A stretch of DNA of 64,000 bases, taken from positions 2,604,001 through 2,668,000 of the forward strand of contig NZ_CP069620.1 in NCBI RefSeq assembly GCF_026109735.1, written 5' to 3'. Below the pieces are notes generated by a model. That model was not told the origin of the DNA and ran no database searches. It was given only the letters and a program-made list of their open reading frames with translations. Below, one piece after another: positions 1 to 8,371 of this stretch (within the stretch, counting starts at the first letter, position 1; each line of letters begins with the position of its first letter). A program made the position numbers and the translations under genes. This DNA is from Salinimicrobium tongyeongense. GTDB taxonomy: Bacteria > Bacteroidota > Bacteroidia > Flavobacteriales > Flavobacteriaceae.

Positions 1-369
1 CACGGTGAGGGGTTTTCGGCAATAGTGTATCACGTGTTGATACTTCTGGGCTCTTGCGAAATCCTGGTGATTGATGGAAGAAGTTACCACTACCACAAAA
101 ACTTCGGCTTGCATCGGATTTTTCTTAAGCTGTTTCAGGACTTTCCAGCCGTCAAGCACGGGCATGTTAAGGTCTAGCAGGAGGAGAAAGTGCTTATTGG
201 GCCTGTCATTCTTCCGAAGATAATCAAGCGCCTCCCTGCCGTTGTAGCAAAGTACTGGAGATGGTTCAATTCTGGCAGATTTCAGGCTGTTCTTGTGCAA
301 TAAAGTAACTACCTTATCGTCATCAACTACCAGAATTTCCAAGCAACCTGCATTATCTGGCTTCAACAT
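1..369 (-). CDS. Response regulator receiver protein (CheY-like), 3' end outside window
   Basis: Reading leftward from ATG at 367-369 gives 123 residues with no stop before the window edge. This is a single receiver domain: acidic cluster VVDDDK at residues 14-19, phospho-acceptor Asp66 in LLDLNMPVLDGW, a switch Thr/Ser in VVTSS, and the conserved Lys in CRKPL near residue 120. No output domain is visible, and little room remains in a receiver of normal length, so it is probably a single-domain protein that passes phosphate or binds a partner. Its first 17 bases overlap the end of the PAS sensor gene, so the two are translationally linked and probably a signalling pair. Family is certain; the partner is inferred. 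Confidence 0.85.
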   Translation of the reverse strand, partial: MLKPDNAGCLEILVVDDDKVVTLLHKNSLKSARIEPSPVLCYNGREALDYLRKNDRPNKHFLLLLDLNMPVLDGWKVLKQLKKNPMQAEVFVVVVTSSINHQDFARAQKYQHVIHYCRKPLTV

Positions 370-3121
370 TAATCTTTTCAGTTTTTTCTACAATATTGCG
401 AATGATATCATCAAGCTCGTTAGCCGATTCTTTCATGTGAAAAAGAACTTCTTCTTTTGACATTTCCTGGAAAAGCTCTTCTTCCAGCAGGTGCAAAAGG
501 CCTTTTATGCGTGCCAGTGGGGCCCGCACCACGTGAGATTGTTCCCAGGCAATTTCCTTCAAAACCTTGTTTTGTTTTTGCACTTTTTGGAGCAGCCTCC
601 TGGAATTGGTAACATCGAGCACCGCGCCCACCATTCTGGTAGCTTTGCCGTTGCTGTCACGCAAAATGTAGCCGCGGTCTATAATGTGGGCAATGCTGCC
701 GTCGGCCTTTATAAAGCGGTATTCAAGCTTCCATTTTTTAACATCGGTATTGTTTACGGCATAGGCGAGAGAACGTTGCACCTTTTCCCTGTCTTCGTCA
801 ACCACTTTTTTAAGCCAGAAAGAGTGAACCGTGGTGGCCTGGGTGGCATCGTACCCAAAGATCTTTTTGTAGCCCTTGCTTCGGGTCACCGAGTCGGTCG
901 CGATGTCCCAGTCCCAAATCATCTCATTAGTGGCTTTCATGGCCATTTTGAAACGTTTGTTGGCGATCTTTAAAGCCTCTTTTTTGGTGGTGATTTCTGA
1001 AATATCGCTGGTGGCACCAATGAGCCGAACCGCTTTGCCGGTATTGTCCCTAATGATGTACCCGCGGTCTACCACGCGGGCATAAGTGCCGTCGGCCTTC
1101 CTGAAGCGGTATTCTGTTTTGATAAAATCTTCTGCAGGATTGGAGATGATAGAGGCCAGTTTTTTCTTTTCAGCCGGTTTATCTTCGGGGTGCACGTTAT
1201 TTCTCCAGAAATCGTAGCGGTTTACCACTTCAGCAGAATACCCGAACAACTCCTGCGGCCCTCTGTGGAAACGGGTGACTTCATTTTTCTCGAGGTCCCA
1301 GTCGTAAATAAGGTCTTGCGTGGCAGTTGCCGCCAGTTGATAGCGTTCGTTGATATGCTCAATTTCCCTGGCCTGCTCAATTACTGTGGTGATATCTCGC
1401 GAATTGGCAACAATTCCTTTAACGGCAGAATCTTTTAAAAGGTTTGTGGCTGTGGTTTGTACCCAGCGGTAATCGTGGTTCTTGTCTTTAAACCTGAAAG
1501 GTGAGATCTTCACCTGTTTTTGGTCTTTTAGATGATAAAACTGCTTCCTTACCCTGGGCCAGTCTTCGGGGTGAATGAACTCATGTGCGTTCTTCCCGAT
1601 GAGCTCCTGCGGATCAAAGCCCAGGATCTTCTTGTAATTTTCACTTACAAATGAATAGTTCCCGTAAATGTCGAGAATCCCAATAAGATCGGATCCTTCC
1701 TGCACCAGCGCACGGAATTTCTGTTCGCTCAGTTTGAGTTCTTCCTCGCTAAGCCTTGCCTTCTTCAAAGCGGCATTGCGCTCAAAGGCATTGGTGAGGT
1801 TTTGGGTAAGGCTCCTCAGGAAGGTGATTTCTTCTTCTTTCCATATACGTTGAGAAGTACAGTCATCAAACCCCACAAAGCCTGTGAGGCAATCTCCCAC
1901 AAAAATGGGGAGCAGCAGGATAGACTTAATTTGCTGCTCAATGAAAATATCTCTTAATTCCCCCGGGGCCAGCTCGTCAAAAGTGGCAGTAAACGGGAGG
2001 TTTTTTACCAGGGGAGCAGTGATTTCCCTGATCTTCTTTAAGGGCATTCTTTGTAGTTCCTTATTATCAATTTGAGGATTTGCATTCTCACTGCACCATT
2101 CAACTTTCTGGCTTATCAATATCTCGCCTGTTTCCTGGTCGGGGTCGGCACCAAAATAGTACATCCTGTCGGCTTCAACGGTCTCGGCTATAATTCCGAA
2201 GGTTTTTTTGAGTGCTTCTTTATTGATATCCTTTTCCAGAAGGGAACTTACAAAAGCCGCGTTCACCTCGAGAAAACGGCTTTTTTCCATGATCACTTTT
2301 TCGCTCTGCTTCAGCTGGGTAATATCTTTTGCGATGCCGTGCACCTCGGCCACTTTTCCTTTTAAGAACATGGGCATCAAAAAAATCTTTAAAAAGCCCG
2401 GTTTGCCTTCTGCGGAAATAAAATCGGCTTCAAAGGAAGTTACTTTTCCTCCAAGGGCTTTTTCGAACTGCTCGCTAATGAGTTTTCGGTGATTAGGGGC
2501 GCAAAAATCCCGGAAATTGGTATGGATCAAATCTTCTCCCGGCAGGCCGGCCATGTGGGCAAGGCTCTCGTTAACATGCAAAAAATTGCCCTGTACATCG
2601 AGCCTGTAAAGTCCGTCGGGGTTATCCCCAATAAAATTTTTGAATTGTTGCCGACTCAAATTGAGTTCTTCTTCAATCTCGCGGTCAAGCTTCTTGCGTT
2701 TGTTCTCTAGCGTAACTTCCTGAACGCAGTGCAGAATGACTTCCACATTTCCCTCTTCGTTCTTTATAGGTACATTTTGGGAACTAAAGTAGCGCTCTTC
2801 AAATGCTCCCGTGTCCTTGCTTTTGATGTCGTACCGAAGATTTTTGGTCTCTTCTTTCACACCCGATCTGGCAACTTTCTCCAGAATTTCAAAAAAGGAA
2901 ACGTTCCCGTAGTTCCTGATGCGGGGATTGGGAAGAAAAACTTTCCGGCTGTCTTTTTCTAATAATTCTTCTCGTGATCTACCCAGTATTTCCAGGTAAG
3001 CCGCGTTTGCTTCTGCCACAATGAATGCTCCCCGTTCTTGCGGTCTTAAGACCAGACAGGCAAGAGGGATAGCCTCAAAAATGTCTTTCCAGCAGTTTTC
3101 TCTCATTGCAGGGGGATACAA
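353..3121 (-). CDS. Multi-PAS/GAF sensor with histidine-kinase-like H-box but no ATPase domain
   Basis: A 922-residue soluble signalling protein with no membrane segment. Domains in order: PAS (about 10-140), PAS with PAC (about 155-280), GAF (about 285-455), PAS (about 465-590), PAS (about 595-720) and PAS (about 727-845). The last two carry PAC motifs of the type YRFRKADGTYARVVDRG. A coiled linker leads to SHVVRAPLARIKGLL near residue 860, which resembles a HisKA dimerisation box. The protein ends about 60 residues later, with no N, G1 or G2 boxes, so it cannot bind ATP as a kinase. The receiver gene overlaps its stop codon. It may recruit a kinase, be phosphorylated by one, or act through the receiver. 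A perfect -7 element overlaps the first ATG, so the in-frame ATG at 3106 (MRENCW) may be the real start. Confidence 0.85.
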   Translation of the reverse strand: MYPPAMRENCWKDIFEAIPLACLVLRPQERGAFIVAEANAAYLEILGRSREELLEKDSRKVFLPNPRIRNYGNVSFFEILEKVARSGVKEETKNLRYDIKSKDTGAFEERYFSSQNVPIKNEEGNVEVILHCVQEVTLENKRKKLDREIEEELNLSRQQFKNFIGDNPDGLYRLDVQGNFLHVNESLAHMAGLPGEDLIHTNFRDFCAPNHRKLISEQFEKALGGKVTSFEADFISAEGKPGFLKIFLMPMFLKGKVAEVHGIAKDITQLKQSEKVIMEKSRFLEVNAAFVSSLLEKDINKEALKKTFGIIAETVEADRMYYFGADPDQETGEILISQKVEWCSENANPQIDNKELQRMPLKKIREITAPLVKNLPFTATFDELAPGELRDIFIEQQIKSILLLPIFVGDCLTGFVGFDDCTSQRIWKEEEITFLRSLTQNLTNAFERNAALKKARLSEEELKLSEQKFRALVQEGSDLIGILDIYGNYSFVSENYKKILGFDPQELIGKNAHEFIHPEDWPRVRKQFYHLKDQKQVKISPFRFKDKNHDYRWVQTTATNLLKDSAVKGIVANSRDITTVIEQAREIEHINERYQLAATATQDLIYDWDLEKNEVTRFHRGPQELFGYSAEVVNRYDFWRNNVHPEDKPAEKKKLASIISNPAEDFIKTEYRFRKADGTYARVVDRGYIIRDNTGKAVRLIGATSDISEITTKKEALKIANKRFKMAMKATNEMIWDWDIATDSVTRSKGYKKIFGYDATQATTVHSFWLKKVVDEDREKVQRSLAYAVNNTDVKKWKLEYRFIKADGSIAHIIDRGYILRDSNGKATRMVGAVLDVTNSRRLLQKVQKQNKVLKEIAWEQSHVVRAPLARIKGLLHLLEEELFQEMSKEEVLFHMKESANELDDIIRNIVEKTEKINVEAR

Positions 3122-3126
3122 ATATA
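3119..3126 (-). promoter_or_regulatory. Bacteroidota -7 promoter element (TATATTTG) for the PAS sensor
   Basis: On the minus strand the bases read TATATTTG, a perfect match to the TAnnTTTG -7 consensus of the Bacteroidota primary sigma factor. Transcription would begin near 3112, downstream of the ATG at 3121. This favours initiation at the ATG at 3106 with a very short leader. A -33 TTG is not clear. Confidence 0.45.
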
Positions 3127-3317
3127 AAAGCTGCCTTTGTTCCTAATCTTTTGTTAAAGGCGAAACAAATATAATCAAAAAATATTCCCTCGACCTATTG
3201 AAAACTACGAAGTTGGCTACTTAAGCGATAAAAACATCCACTTTAACCCAGAAGCTGATTTTAATATGAAAGAATATTCTTACAAATTCATTAAAAACTT
3301 TATTTTCTTCTTACAAG

Positions 3318-3770
3318 CTACTTTTTGGATCTGTGTTTAACCGGAACAAGTAACACAGGAACATCAAGCTCATCCATGAGGTCCTGGCCTATGCTGCCCA
3401 CAAACATATCATAAAAGAAGTTCTTTTTGTGGTGCCCGGCAATCACCAGGTCGGCATTGATGTTTTGCACCTCTTTTTTGATCATTTTTACCGTAGATCC
3501 TTTTAGTTGTACGGCTTCGGCTTCAATGTTCTTTTGTTGCAGGCTTTCGGCCATACGTTTTACCAGTTCGCCTTCTTTTTTGCGGTTTTCCACACGTTTG
3601 TCCTGAGCGTATTGTGGCCCGGCTTCCAGCCCCAGGTAATCGTCGGGATCGGGTTCACTTACGTGCAGGATCCAGATCTTGGATCCAAAAGCTTGAGCAA
3701 ACTCTTCGGCTTTGGCTAATAAACGATCGGCATTTTTCTCAATGTTGATCGCTACAAGGATCTTTTTCAT
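3318..3770 (-). CDS. Universal stress protein, UspA family
   Basis: 150 residues, one Usp domain of normal length. It opens with KKILVAINIEKNADRLL, has the family's WILHVSE strand, and closes with DLVIAGHHKK and VPVLLVPV. The ATP-binding signature G-x2-G-x9-G-S/T is altered: the second glycine is Lys (GHHKKNFF followed by VGSIG). The phosphate-loop GS is kept, so nucleotide binding is uncertain. A soluble cytosolic stress or energy-state protein is expected. It stands alone, with 196 bp to the sensor gene and a repeat element downstream. Confidence 0.88.
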   Translation of the reverse strand: MKKILVAINIEKNADRLLAKAEEFAQAFGSKIWILHVSEPDPDDYLGLEAGPQYAQDKRVENRKKEGELVKRMAESLQQKNIEAEAVQLKGSTVKMIKKEVQNINADLVIAGHHKKNFFYDMFVGSIGQDLMDELDVPVLLVPVKHRSKK

Positions 3771-3843
3771 GGTTGAAATAAATTAGAGTATTAAAGGTAG
3801 GAAAAATACTCCGATTCTGGAAGTGCAGGGGCGGTGTGAATAC

Positions 3844-3975
3844 AAAGAGGCTGCCTCAAAAGCCATTTTTGTCATCCTGAACTCTTCCTGAAGAAGTTTT
3901 TTTCTGAAAATGAGTCAGATAAAATTCTGGAATAAATTCAGGATAAGGTTTTACAGCTTTAAAAGCAGCCTCTTT
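3844..3975. repeat. 132-bp non-coding element with 11-bp terminal inverted repeats
   Basis: The ends are AAAGAGGCTGC (3844-3854) and its exact complement GCAGCCTCTTT (3965-3975). Nested inside is a second inverted pair, ATCCTGAA (3874-3881) and TTCAGGAT (3937-3944). No reading frame is present. The form is that of a small non-autonomous mobile element or a REP/MITE-like palindromic unit. It lies between two leftward genes and may also act as a terminator for the usp gene. A CAAAAGCCATTTTTGTC segment in its left arm resembles a palindrome family found elsewhere in the window. Confidence 0.5.
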
Positions 3976-3994
3976 TTTGCCCTTTTTGACAGGT

Positions 3995-6358
3995 TTAGTC
4001 GAGCAGGGTCTCGTTGAACAGCTTCAGGATTCTTCGGTATTCATCGGTCCAGCTGCTGGGCTGGGTAAAGCCGTGGTCTTCTACAGGGTATACGGCCATT
4101 TCCCAGTTTTCTTTTTTCAGTTCAATCAGTCTTTGGGCCAGTCTCACCACATCCTGAAAGTGTACGTTAATATCTATCATTCCGTGGGCGATCAAGAGGT
4201 TTCCTTCAAATCCTTCAGCAAAATAAATAGGTGAGGAGCGTTTATAGGCGATAGGGTCATTCACCGGCTCATTGAGGATGTTTGAAGTATAGCCGTGGTT
4301 GTAATGTGCCCAATCTGTCACCGAACGCAGGGCAGCGCCAGCTTCAAAGGTGTCCGGTTCTGTGAACATTGCCATGAGGGTGATAAAACCTCCATAGCTG
4401 CCCCCGTAAATTCCTACTTTTTCGGGGTTTACGCCGTGTTCGGCAATCAAATATTTCACGCCGTCTACCTGGTCGCCCAGGTCTTTGCCTCCCATGTGCC
4501 TGTAAATACCGGTGCGCCAGTCGCGGCCGTAGCCGGCACTTCCGCGGTAATCTATATCGAGAACGGTGTATCCTAAATCGGCCAGCAGGTTGTGGAACAT
4601 ATACTCCCTGAAGTAGCTTGACCACCAGCTATGTGCGTTTTGCAGGTAACCGGCGCCGTGAACAAACACCACTGCTGCCCCGTTGTTTGCCGTGGCCGAA
4701 GGTTTGTATAAACGTGCAGGGACCATTGCGCCATCCCTGGCTTCAAACTTTACAAGCTCAGGGTCTCTCCAGTCATACTTCTGAAATTCTTGAGACTGGC
4801 CTGTAGTTACCTGTTTTGCTTCGGCTGAAGCAGAAGTTTTCTTGAGGTAAAGTTCCCAGGGTTTGTTGGTGTAGGAGTACCTAATCGCCATGTATTTCTC
4901 ATCTGGCGACAGGGCCACTTCGTTGTTTCCGGTAAGGCTGGTGAGCTGCTGCATTTTGCCGCCACGCACCGGCATTTTATAAAAGTGCCTCTGGCCGGCA
5001 TCAACTTCCGAAGTAGTGAGGTACCAGCTTTTTCCGTCATTGGAGAGCATAGGGTCGAATACCTCAAAATCACCGCTGGTGAGCTGGGTCTTTTTGCCAG
5101 ATTCTACGTTGAGCAGGTAAAGATGTGAATAACCGGTTTCTTCACTTTGAAAATAGATGGTTTTGTTGTCAGGCAACCAGCCAATATCTCCGCCACTCCA
5201 TGAGTAGCCAATGCCGGGGCCGGCTATCCAGGCCTCGTCCCTTTGCCTGTCAAGTGATTTGAGGTTGCCGGTTTCAGGATCGAGTTGCGCGATCCAGCGA
5301 TCTTTATTGTCCCGGGACCTAATGACCATAATGGCTTTTTCCCCATTAGCAGAGAACCAAGGGCCATTGGGATATACCTCTCTTACTTCTTCTTTCCATT
5401 CTTTGTCGGGATAATCTTTGACGTAATCTGGCAGGTTTTTGATGCCGGGAAGGTTTTCTGTCTCAACTTTGTAAACCGTATCTTTCTCAAGGTTATAGAC
5501 CATAGCTTCCATAGTGGCCTGAGCGCTGCCCACTTTGCTGCGGGCAGGGAGGTTTACCGTATATCCCGAAAGGTGGGTGTAATCGGGTACATCAGTATCT
5601 TTAGCGTCGGCAGTTGTGATAAGCTGGAACGTAACATACTCGGCGTTAGGAGATACCTGCAGGTTTCGCAGGTGCCTGTCGCCAGTATAGAAAGCAAAGG
5701 CTTCGGGGCTGGCCGTCATATCGCGATAAGCTTTTTGGGCATCCTCGTTTTCTTTTCGCTTCCTTACTTCTTCGAGCAGTTGCAGGTTCTCATCCTGTAG
5801 CCATTGATCCTGTGCCGAAAGTTCCCTGTCTTTTTGCTCTTTTTGAGACCCCGTGCGAATGTTGGTCAATTTGTTGAGTGTGCCTGTGTCAAGGTTGTAG
5901 ACGTAAGCATTGTTGTCAAGAATAAAGCTGATTTTATCCTCATCGTTTAGGAACTGAGGACTGGAAAGGCTTTCGCTGAGTTCCAGTAACTTTTCCTCTT
6001 TTTCTTTGCGTAGATCGTACAAATAAAGGACGCCCTCACGGGTGTACACTTTTTTATTCCGGGCCCGGTTAAAATCGCCTTGCTGCGGAATTAATTTTTG
6101 TTCGTCCTGCCATGAAACCTTTTCTAGTTGGGTGGGGGTTTTACGGGAGACCCTGTAAAGGGAATCGGCAGGATTTTTTTCGGGGTTATAACTGAAGTAG
6201 ATGTATTCACTGTTTGGCCCCCACTGCACGTTTGAAGGGAACGTACCCATCCAGGTAGGATCCTGCATGATCTTTTCCACAGTAAGGTCAGACGTTTGCG
6301 CATAGGTTGCCTGCAGGCTCAAAAAGGCCAGAATGTAGAGGAAATATTTTTTGTTCAT
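3995..6358 (-). CDS. Secreted S9 family peptidase (prolyl oligopeptidase / DPP IV-like)
   Basis: 787 residues from the ATG at 6356-6358, which opens with a signal peptide (MNKKYFLYILAFLSLQATYAQ). A frame running 31 codons further upstream is unlikely because it would bury this signal. The N-terminal two thirds is a WD40-like beta-propeller with repeats such as YFQSEETGYSHLYLLN and LSPDEKYMAIRYSY. The C-terminal alpha/beta-hydrolase domain carries nucleophile Ser654 in GGSYGG, Asp729 in GMIDINVHFQD and His762 in VEDHGF. The expected role is removal of dipeptides or oligopeptides in the periplasm for peptide nutrition. The gene stands alone, preceded by a terminator for the upstream gene. All catalytic residues are present. 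Confidence 0.93.
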   Translation of the reverse strand: MNKKYFLYILAFLSLQATYAQTSDLTVEKIMQDPTWMGTFPSNVQWGPNSEYIYFSYNPEKNPADSLYRVSRKTPTQLEKVSWQDEQKLIPQQGDFNRARNKKVYTREGVLYLYDLRKEKEEKLLELSESLSSPQFLNDEDKISFILDNNAYVYNLDTGTLNKLTNIRTGSQKEQKDRELSAQDQWLQDENLQLLEEVRKRKENEDAQKAYRDMTASPEAFAFYTGDRHLRNLQVSPNAEYVTFQLITTADAKDTDVPDYTHLSGYTVNLPARSKVGSAQATMEAMVYNLEKDTVYKVETENLPGIKNLPDYVKDYPDKEWKEEVREVYPNGPWFSANGEKAIMVIRSRDNKDRWIAQLDPETGNLKSLDRQRDEAWIAGPGIGYSWSGGDIGWLPDNKTIYFQSEETGYSHLYLLNVESGKKTQLTSGDFEVFDPMLSNDGKSWYLTTSEVDAGQRHFYKMPVRGGKMQQLTSLTGNNEVALSPDEKYMAIRYSYTNKPWELYLKKTSASAEAKQVTTGQSQEFQKYDWRDPELVKFEARDGAMVPARLYKPSATANNGAAVVFVHGAGYLQNAHSWWSSYFREYMFHNLLADLGYTVLDIDYRGSAGYGRDWRTGIYRHMGGKDLGDQVDGVKYLIAEHGVNPEKVGIYGGSYGGFITLMAMFTEPDTFEAGAALRSVTDWAHYNHGYTSNILNEPVNDPIAYKRSSPIYFAEGFEGNLLIAHGMIDINVHFQDVVRLAQRLIELKKENWEMAVYPVEDHGFTQPSSWTDEYRRILKLFNETLLD

Positions 6359-6414
6359 AGTAAAAATTGAGAATTGGAACGGCAATATAAAAAAACCCGC
6401 GCATAGTTGTAAAA

Positions 6415-6446
6415 GTAAAAGCACCCCGTAATGACGGAGTGCTTTA
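6415..6446 (-). terminator. Rho-independent terminator after the DUF2383-like gene
   Basis: Read on the minus strand: AAAGCACTCCGT, a CATT loop, then ACGGGGTGCTTT with one G-T wobble, followed by a T-rich stretch. It lies between the stop at 6474 and the S9 peptidase start. Confidence 0.7.
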
Positions 6447-6473
6447 CACATGGCAGACTTTCATAGCAGTTTT

Positions 6474-6950
6474 TTAGGAAGTACTGTGAATCTCATCTAA
6501 CTGGTCTTCGGTTTTCGCACTGTATTTAAGCAGGCTTTTAAGGGCTTTTAATTCGAAGATGCAGTTCTCGAGGTAGGCTTTGTGCCTTAGGAGTACTTCG
6601 CGGCAACTGCCATCATGGATGCGGCAGAGGGCTTCCTGGTACTTCTGAAGGCTTAGTTTTTTGGCCCGTAAAGCGTTCTTCAAACATTTATTTTTACCTG
6701 TACGGCCAGGTTCTTCCCATTTCTTGATCCAGTGAGTAGAAGAGGCAGGGACTTTTTTACCCGTATAAAAATGGATTTCCTCTCCCAGCTCAATAGCGAA
6801 TTGGGAACGGCGGGAGGCAAGGTTTTGAAAGTAATTCTTCAGGGAAGCATCGTTCAGGGATTCTGCCAAACCGCGAAGTAGCCTCGATCCTGCGAAGTTA
6901 TCGTCTAAAAGGCGACGCAAAGTCAGTACTCTAATTTCCCCGTTGTTCAT
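6474..6950 (-). CDS. DUF2383 / PA2169-type four-helix bundle protein
   Basis: 158 residues, all helical. It follows the pattern of the ferritin-like DUF2383 family: LRRLLDDNFAGSRLLRGLAESLNDASLKNYFQ... in helix 1, FAIELGEEIHFYTGKKVPAS leading to helix 2, and a C-terminal LRHKAYLENCIFELKALKSLL helix. There is no signal peptide. The family is often linked to general stress responses, and its biochemical role is not established. The next gene upstream (7170-7655) encodes another ferritin-like stress protein, which suggests a shared stress regulon. Family assignment is by pattern and moderately secure. Confidence 0.65.
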   Translation of the reverse strand: MNNGEIRVLTLRRLLDDNFAGSRLLRGLAESLNDASLKNYFQNLASRRSQFAIELGEEIHFYTGKKVPASSTHWIKKWEEPGRTGKNKCLKNALRAKKLSLQKYQEALCRIHDGSCREVLLRHKAYLENCIFELKALKSLLKYSAKTEDQLDEIHSTS

Positions 6951-7121
6951 GACTGTTTTGATCTAAAATTCTATCTCTTTTCTCAATACTTTAAGTTACG
7001 CAATTTTACTCAAACGTTTTCGTAAAACAAGACACTTAACTCTCTTTTGACAATTGAAGAAGAAGACGACAAAAAGTTTCTTAAAAAGGTGTTTTTTGAG
7101 ACATTTTAAGGATGAAAAAAG

Positions 7122-7153
7122 AAAACCGCCGGCAAAAGTACAGGCGGTTTTTT
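7122..7153 (-). terminator. Rho-independent terminator after the DUF892 gene
   Basis: Minus strand: AAAACCGCC, a 12-nt loop, GGCGGTTTT, then a T-rich tail (CTTTTTTC). It lies 17 bp beyond the stop codon at 7170. Confidence 0.75.
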
Positions 7154-7169
7154 GGCTTTGCTAGCCCGA

Positions 7170-7655
7170 TCAAGATTTTGCTTTGCGGTTGAGGCGGTCT
7201 TCGGCCATATCGGTGAGAAGGTTATCTGCCTTGTACTCCTCATCAAGGGTCTTTTGAAGCTTGGCAGCAATGTCGTCATGCCCCAGTTCTTTTGCGTAAC
7301 GCACGGCCGTACCATAGCCCGAAATTTCGTAATGTTCCACTCTCTGCGCTTCGGCAATTAAACCAGCATCCTGTACATCCTCTTCGGTGTCTTCTTTGAG
7401 AAAAGACTCAGCTTCTTTCACAAGTCCCTGCATCGCCTTACAGGTTTCGCCGGTTGGTTTGATGCCCAGTTTGTCGCAGATTTCTTCAAGGCGTTTTACA
7501 TGCCCTTCAGTTTCTTTAAGGTGGTTCTCAAAAGCTTTTTTCAGCTTATCGTCATTTGCGTTCTTCTGCAATTTTGGAAGCGCATCTACGAGCTGGGTTT
7601 CGGCACTGTACAAATCTTTCAGCTGGTGTTCAAACAGGTCTTTTAAATTTTTCAT
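7170..7655 (-). CDS. Ferritin-like DUF892 protein (YciE/YciF family)
   Basis: 161 residues. The start MKNLKDLFEHQLKDLYSAE is the hallmark of DUF892 proteins, whose conserved motif is F-x-x-x-L-x-D-x-Y-x-A-E. Four helices follow with metal-ligand-like Glu and His residues: HLKETEGHVKRLEEI, and AEAQRVEHYEISGYGTA with its conserved E-x-x-x-x-E-H-Y-E-I. The C-terminus DEEYKADNLLTDMAED matches the family. E. coli YciF is a dimeric ferritin-like protein linked to stress, and the substrate is unknown. It is encoded near a DUF2383-like protein on the same strand and has its own terminator. Confidence 0.88.
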   Translation of the reverse strand: MKNLKDLFEHQLKDLYSAETQLVDALPKLQKNANDDKLKKAFENHLKETEGHVKRLEEICDKLGIKPTGETCKAMQGLVKEAESFLKEDTEEDVQDAGLIAEAQRVEHYEISGYGTAVRYAKELGHDDIAAKLQKTLDEEYKADNLLTDMAEDRLNRKAKS

Positions 7656-7788
7656 CTTTTAAGCTTTTTTAGGTTCAGTCTAAAGTAAAGACCGAACAAA
7701 GCAATAGCAGTTAAATGATTAATAAATCTTTGTTGCGTTTTTACTAAATGTGTAATGCCAACTCTGGCAGGAGAGACCTTTTTCTTAT

Positions 7789-7796
7789 TATCTTCG
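7789..7796 (+). promoter_or_regulatory. Probable -7 element (TATCTTCG) for apt
   Basis: TATCTTCG followed by C differs from TAnnTTTG at one position and lies 16 bp before the apt ATG, which predicts a very short leader. No strong -33 TTG was found. Confidence 0.35.
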
Positions 7797-7812
7797 CAGG
7801 CAAACCACACCT

Positions 7813-8328
7813 ATGTTCAATATTGAAACTTATATTAGAGACATACATGATTTTCCCAAAAAAGGGATTGTGTATAAAGACATAACGCCGCTACTCCAGG
7901 ATGCGGCTGCCACGCGAAAAACAGTGGCTGCTTTTTTGTCATTTTTGGAAGGTGAAAAAATAGATAAGGTGGTAGGCATTGAATCGCGGGGCTTCTTTTT
8001 TGCGACTTTGCTGGCGCAGGAATTAAATGCCGGGTTCGTACCCATTCGCAAGCCGGGAAAATTGCCTTTTGAAACTTACCGCGAGAGCTATGCGCTAGAA
8101 TATGGGGAAGATACGCTTGAGGTGCACAGCGATGCTATTAAAAAAGGGGAGAGGATACTGGTGCACGATGATGTGCTGGCCACGGGAGGCACTGCCGCTG
8201 CTGCTTGTAAACTGGTAGAGAAAATGGGTGGTGAAATTGTTCAGTGCAACTTCTTAATGGACCTTGGTTTCTTAAACGGAAAGGAAAAACTGGAAGCCTA
8301 CAAGGTCGTGTCGCTGGTTAGCTATTAG
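7813..8328 (+). CDS. apt: Adenine phosphoribosyltransferase
   Basis: 171 residues, normal for the family. It converts adenine and PRPP to AMP in purine salvage. Visible motifs: the N-terminal IRDIHDFPKKGIVYKDITPLL typical of Apt, GIESRGFFFATLLA, the base-side PIRKPGKLPFE, and the PRPP-binding loop ILVHDDVLATGGTAAA at about residues 116-131. It has no operon partner downstream. The stop codon (TAG, 8326-8328) lies inside a 14-bp direct duplication, so the 3' end of this gene has been touched by repeat formation without loss of the family C-terminus. Confidence 0.96.
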   Translation: MFNIETYIRDIHDFPKKGIVYKDITPLLQDAAATRKTVAAFLSFLEGEKIDKVVGIESRGFFFATLLAQELNAGFVPIRKPGKLPFETYRESYALEYGEDTLEVHSDAIKKGERILVHDDVLATGGTAAAACKLVEKMGGEIVQCNFLMDLGFLNGKEKLEAYKVVSLVSY

Positions 8329-8351
8329 TTTGTGGTTATTAGTTTGTGGTT
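8324..8351 (+). repeat. Direct duplication of ATTAGTTTGTGGTT at the apt stop codon
   Basis: Two exact adjacent copies of the 14-mer (8324-8337 and 8338-8351). The first supplies the TAG stop of apt. This is followed 20 bp later by the ACCTTRA heptamer array, so the 3' flank of apt is a patch of simple repeats. Confidence 0.85.
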
Positions 8352-8371
8352 TAGTAAAAAAAGAAATTCAA

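Noticed and set aside
5285-5800. 171-codon plus-strand frame inside the S9 peptidase gene
   Set aside because: A complementary-strand shadow of a clearly conserved protease; composition is that of reversed coding sequence.
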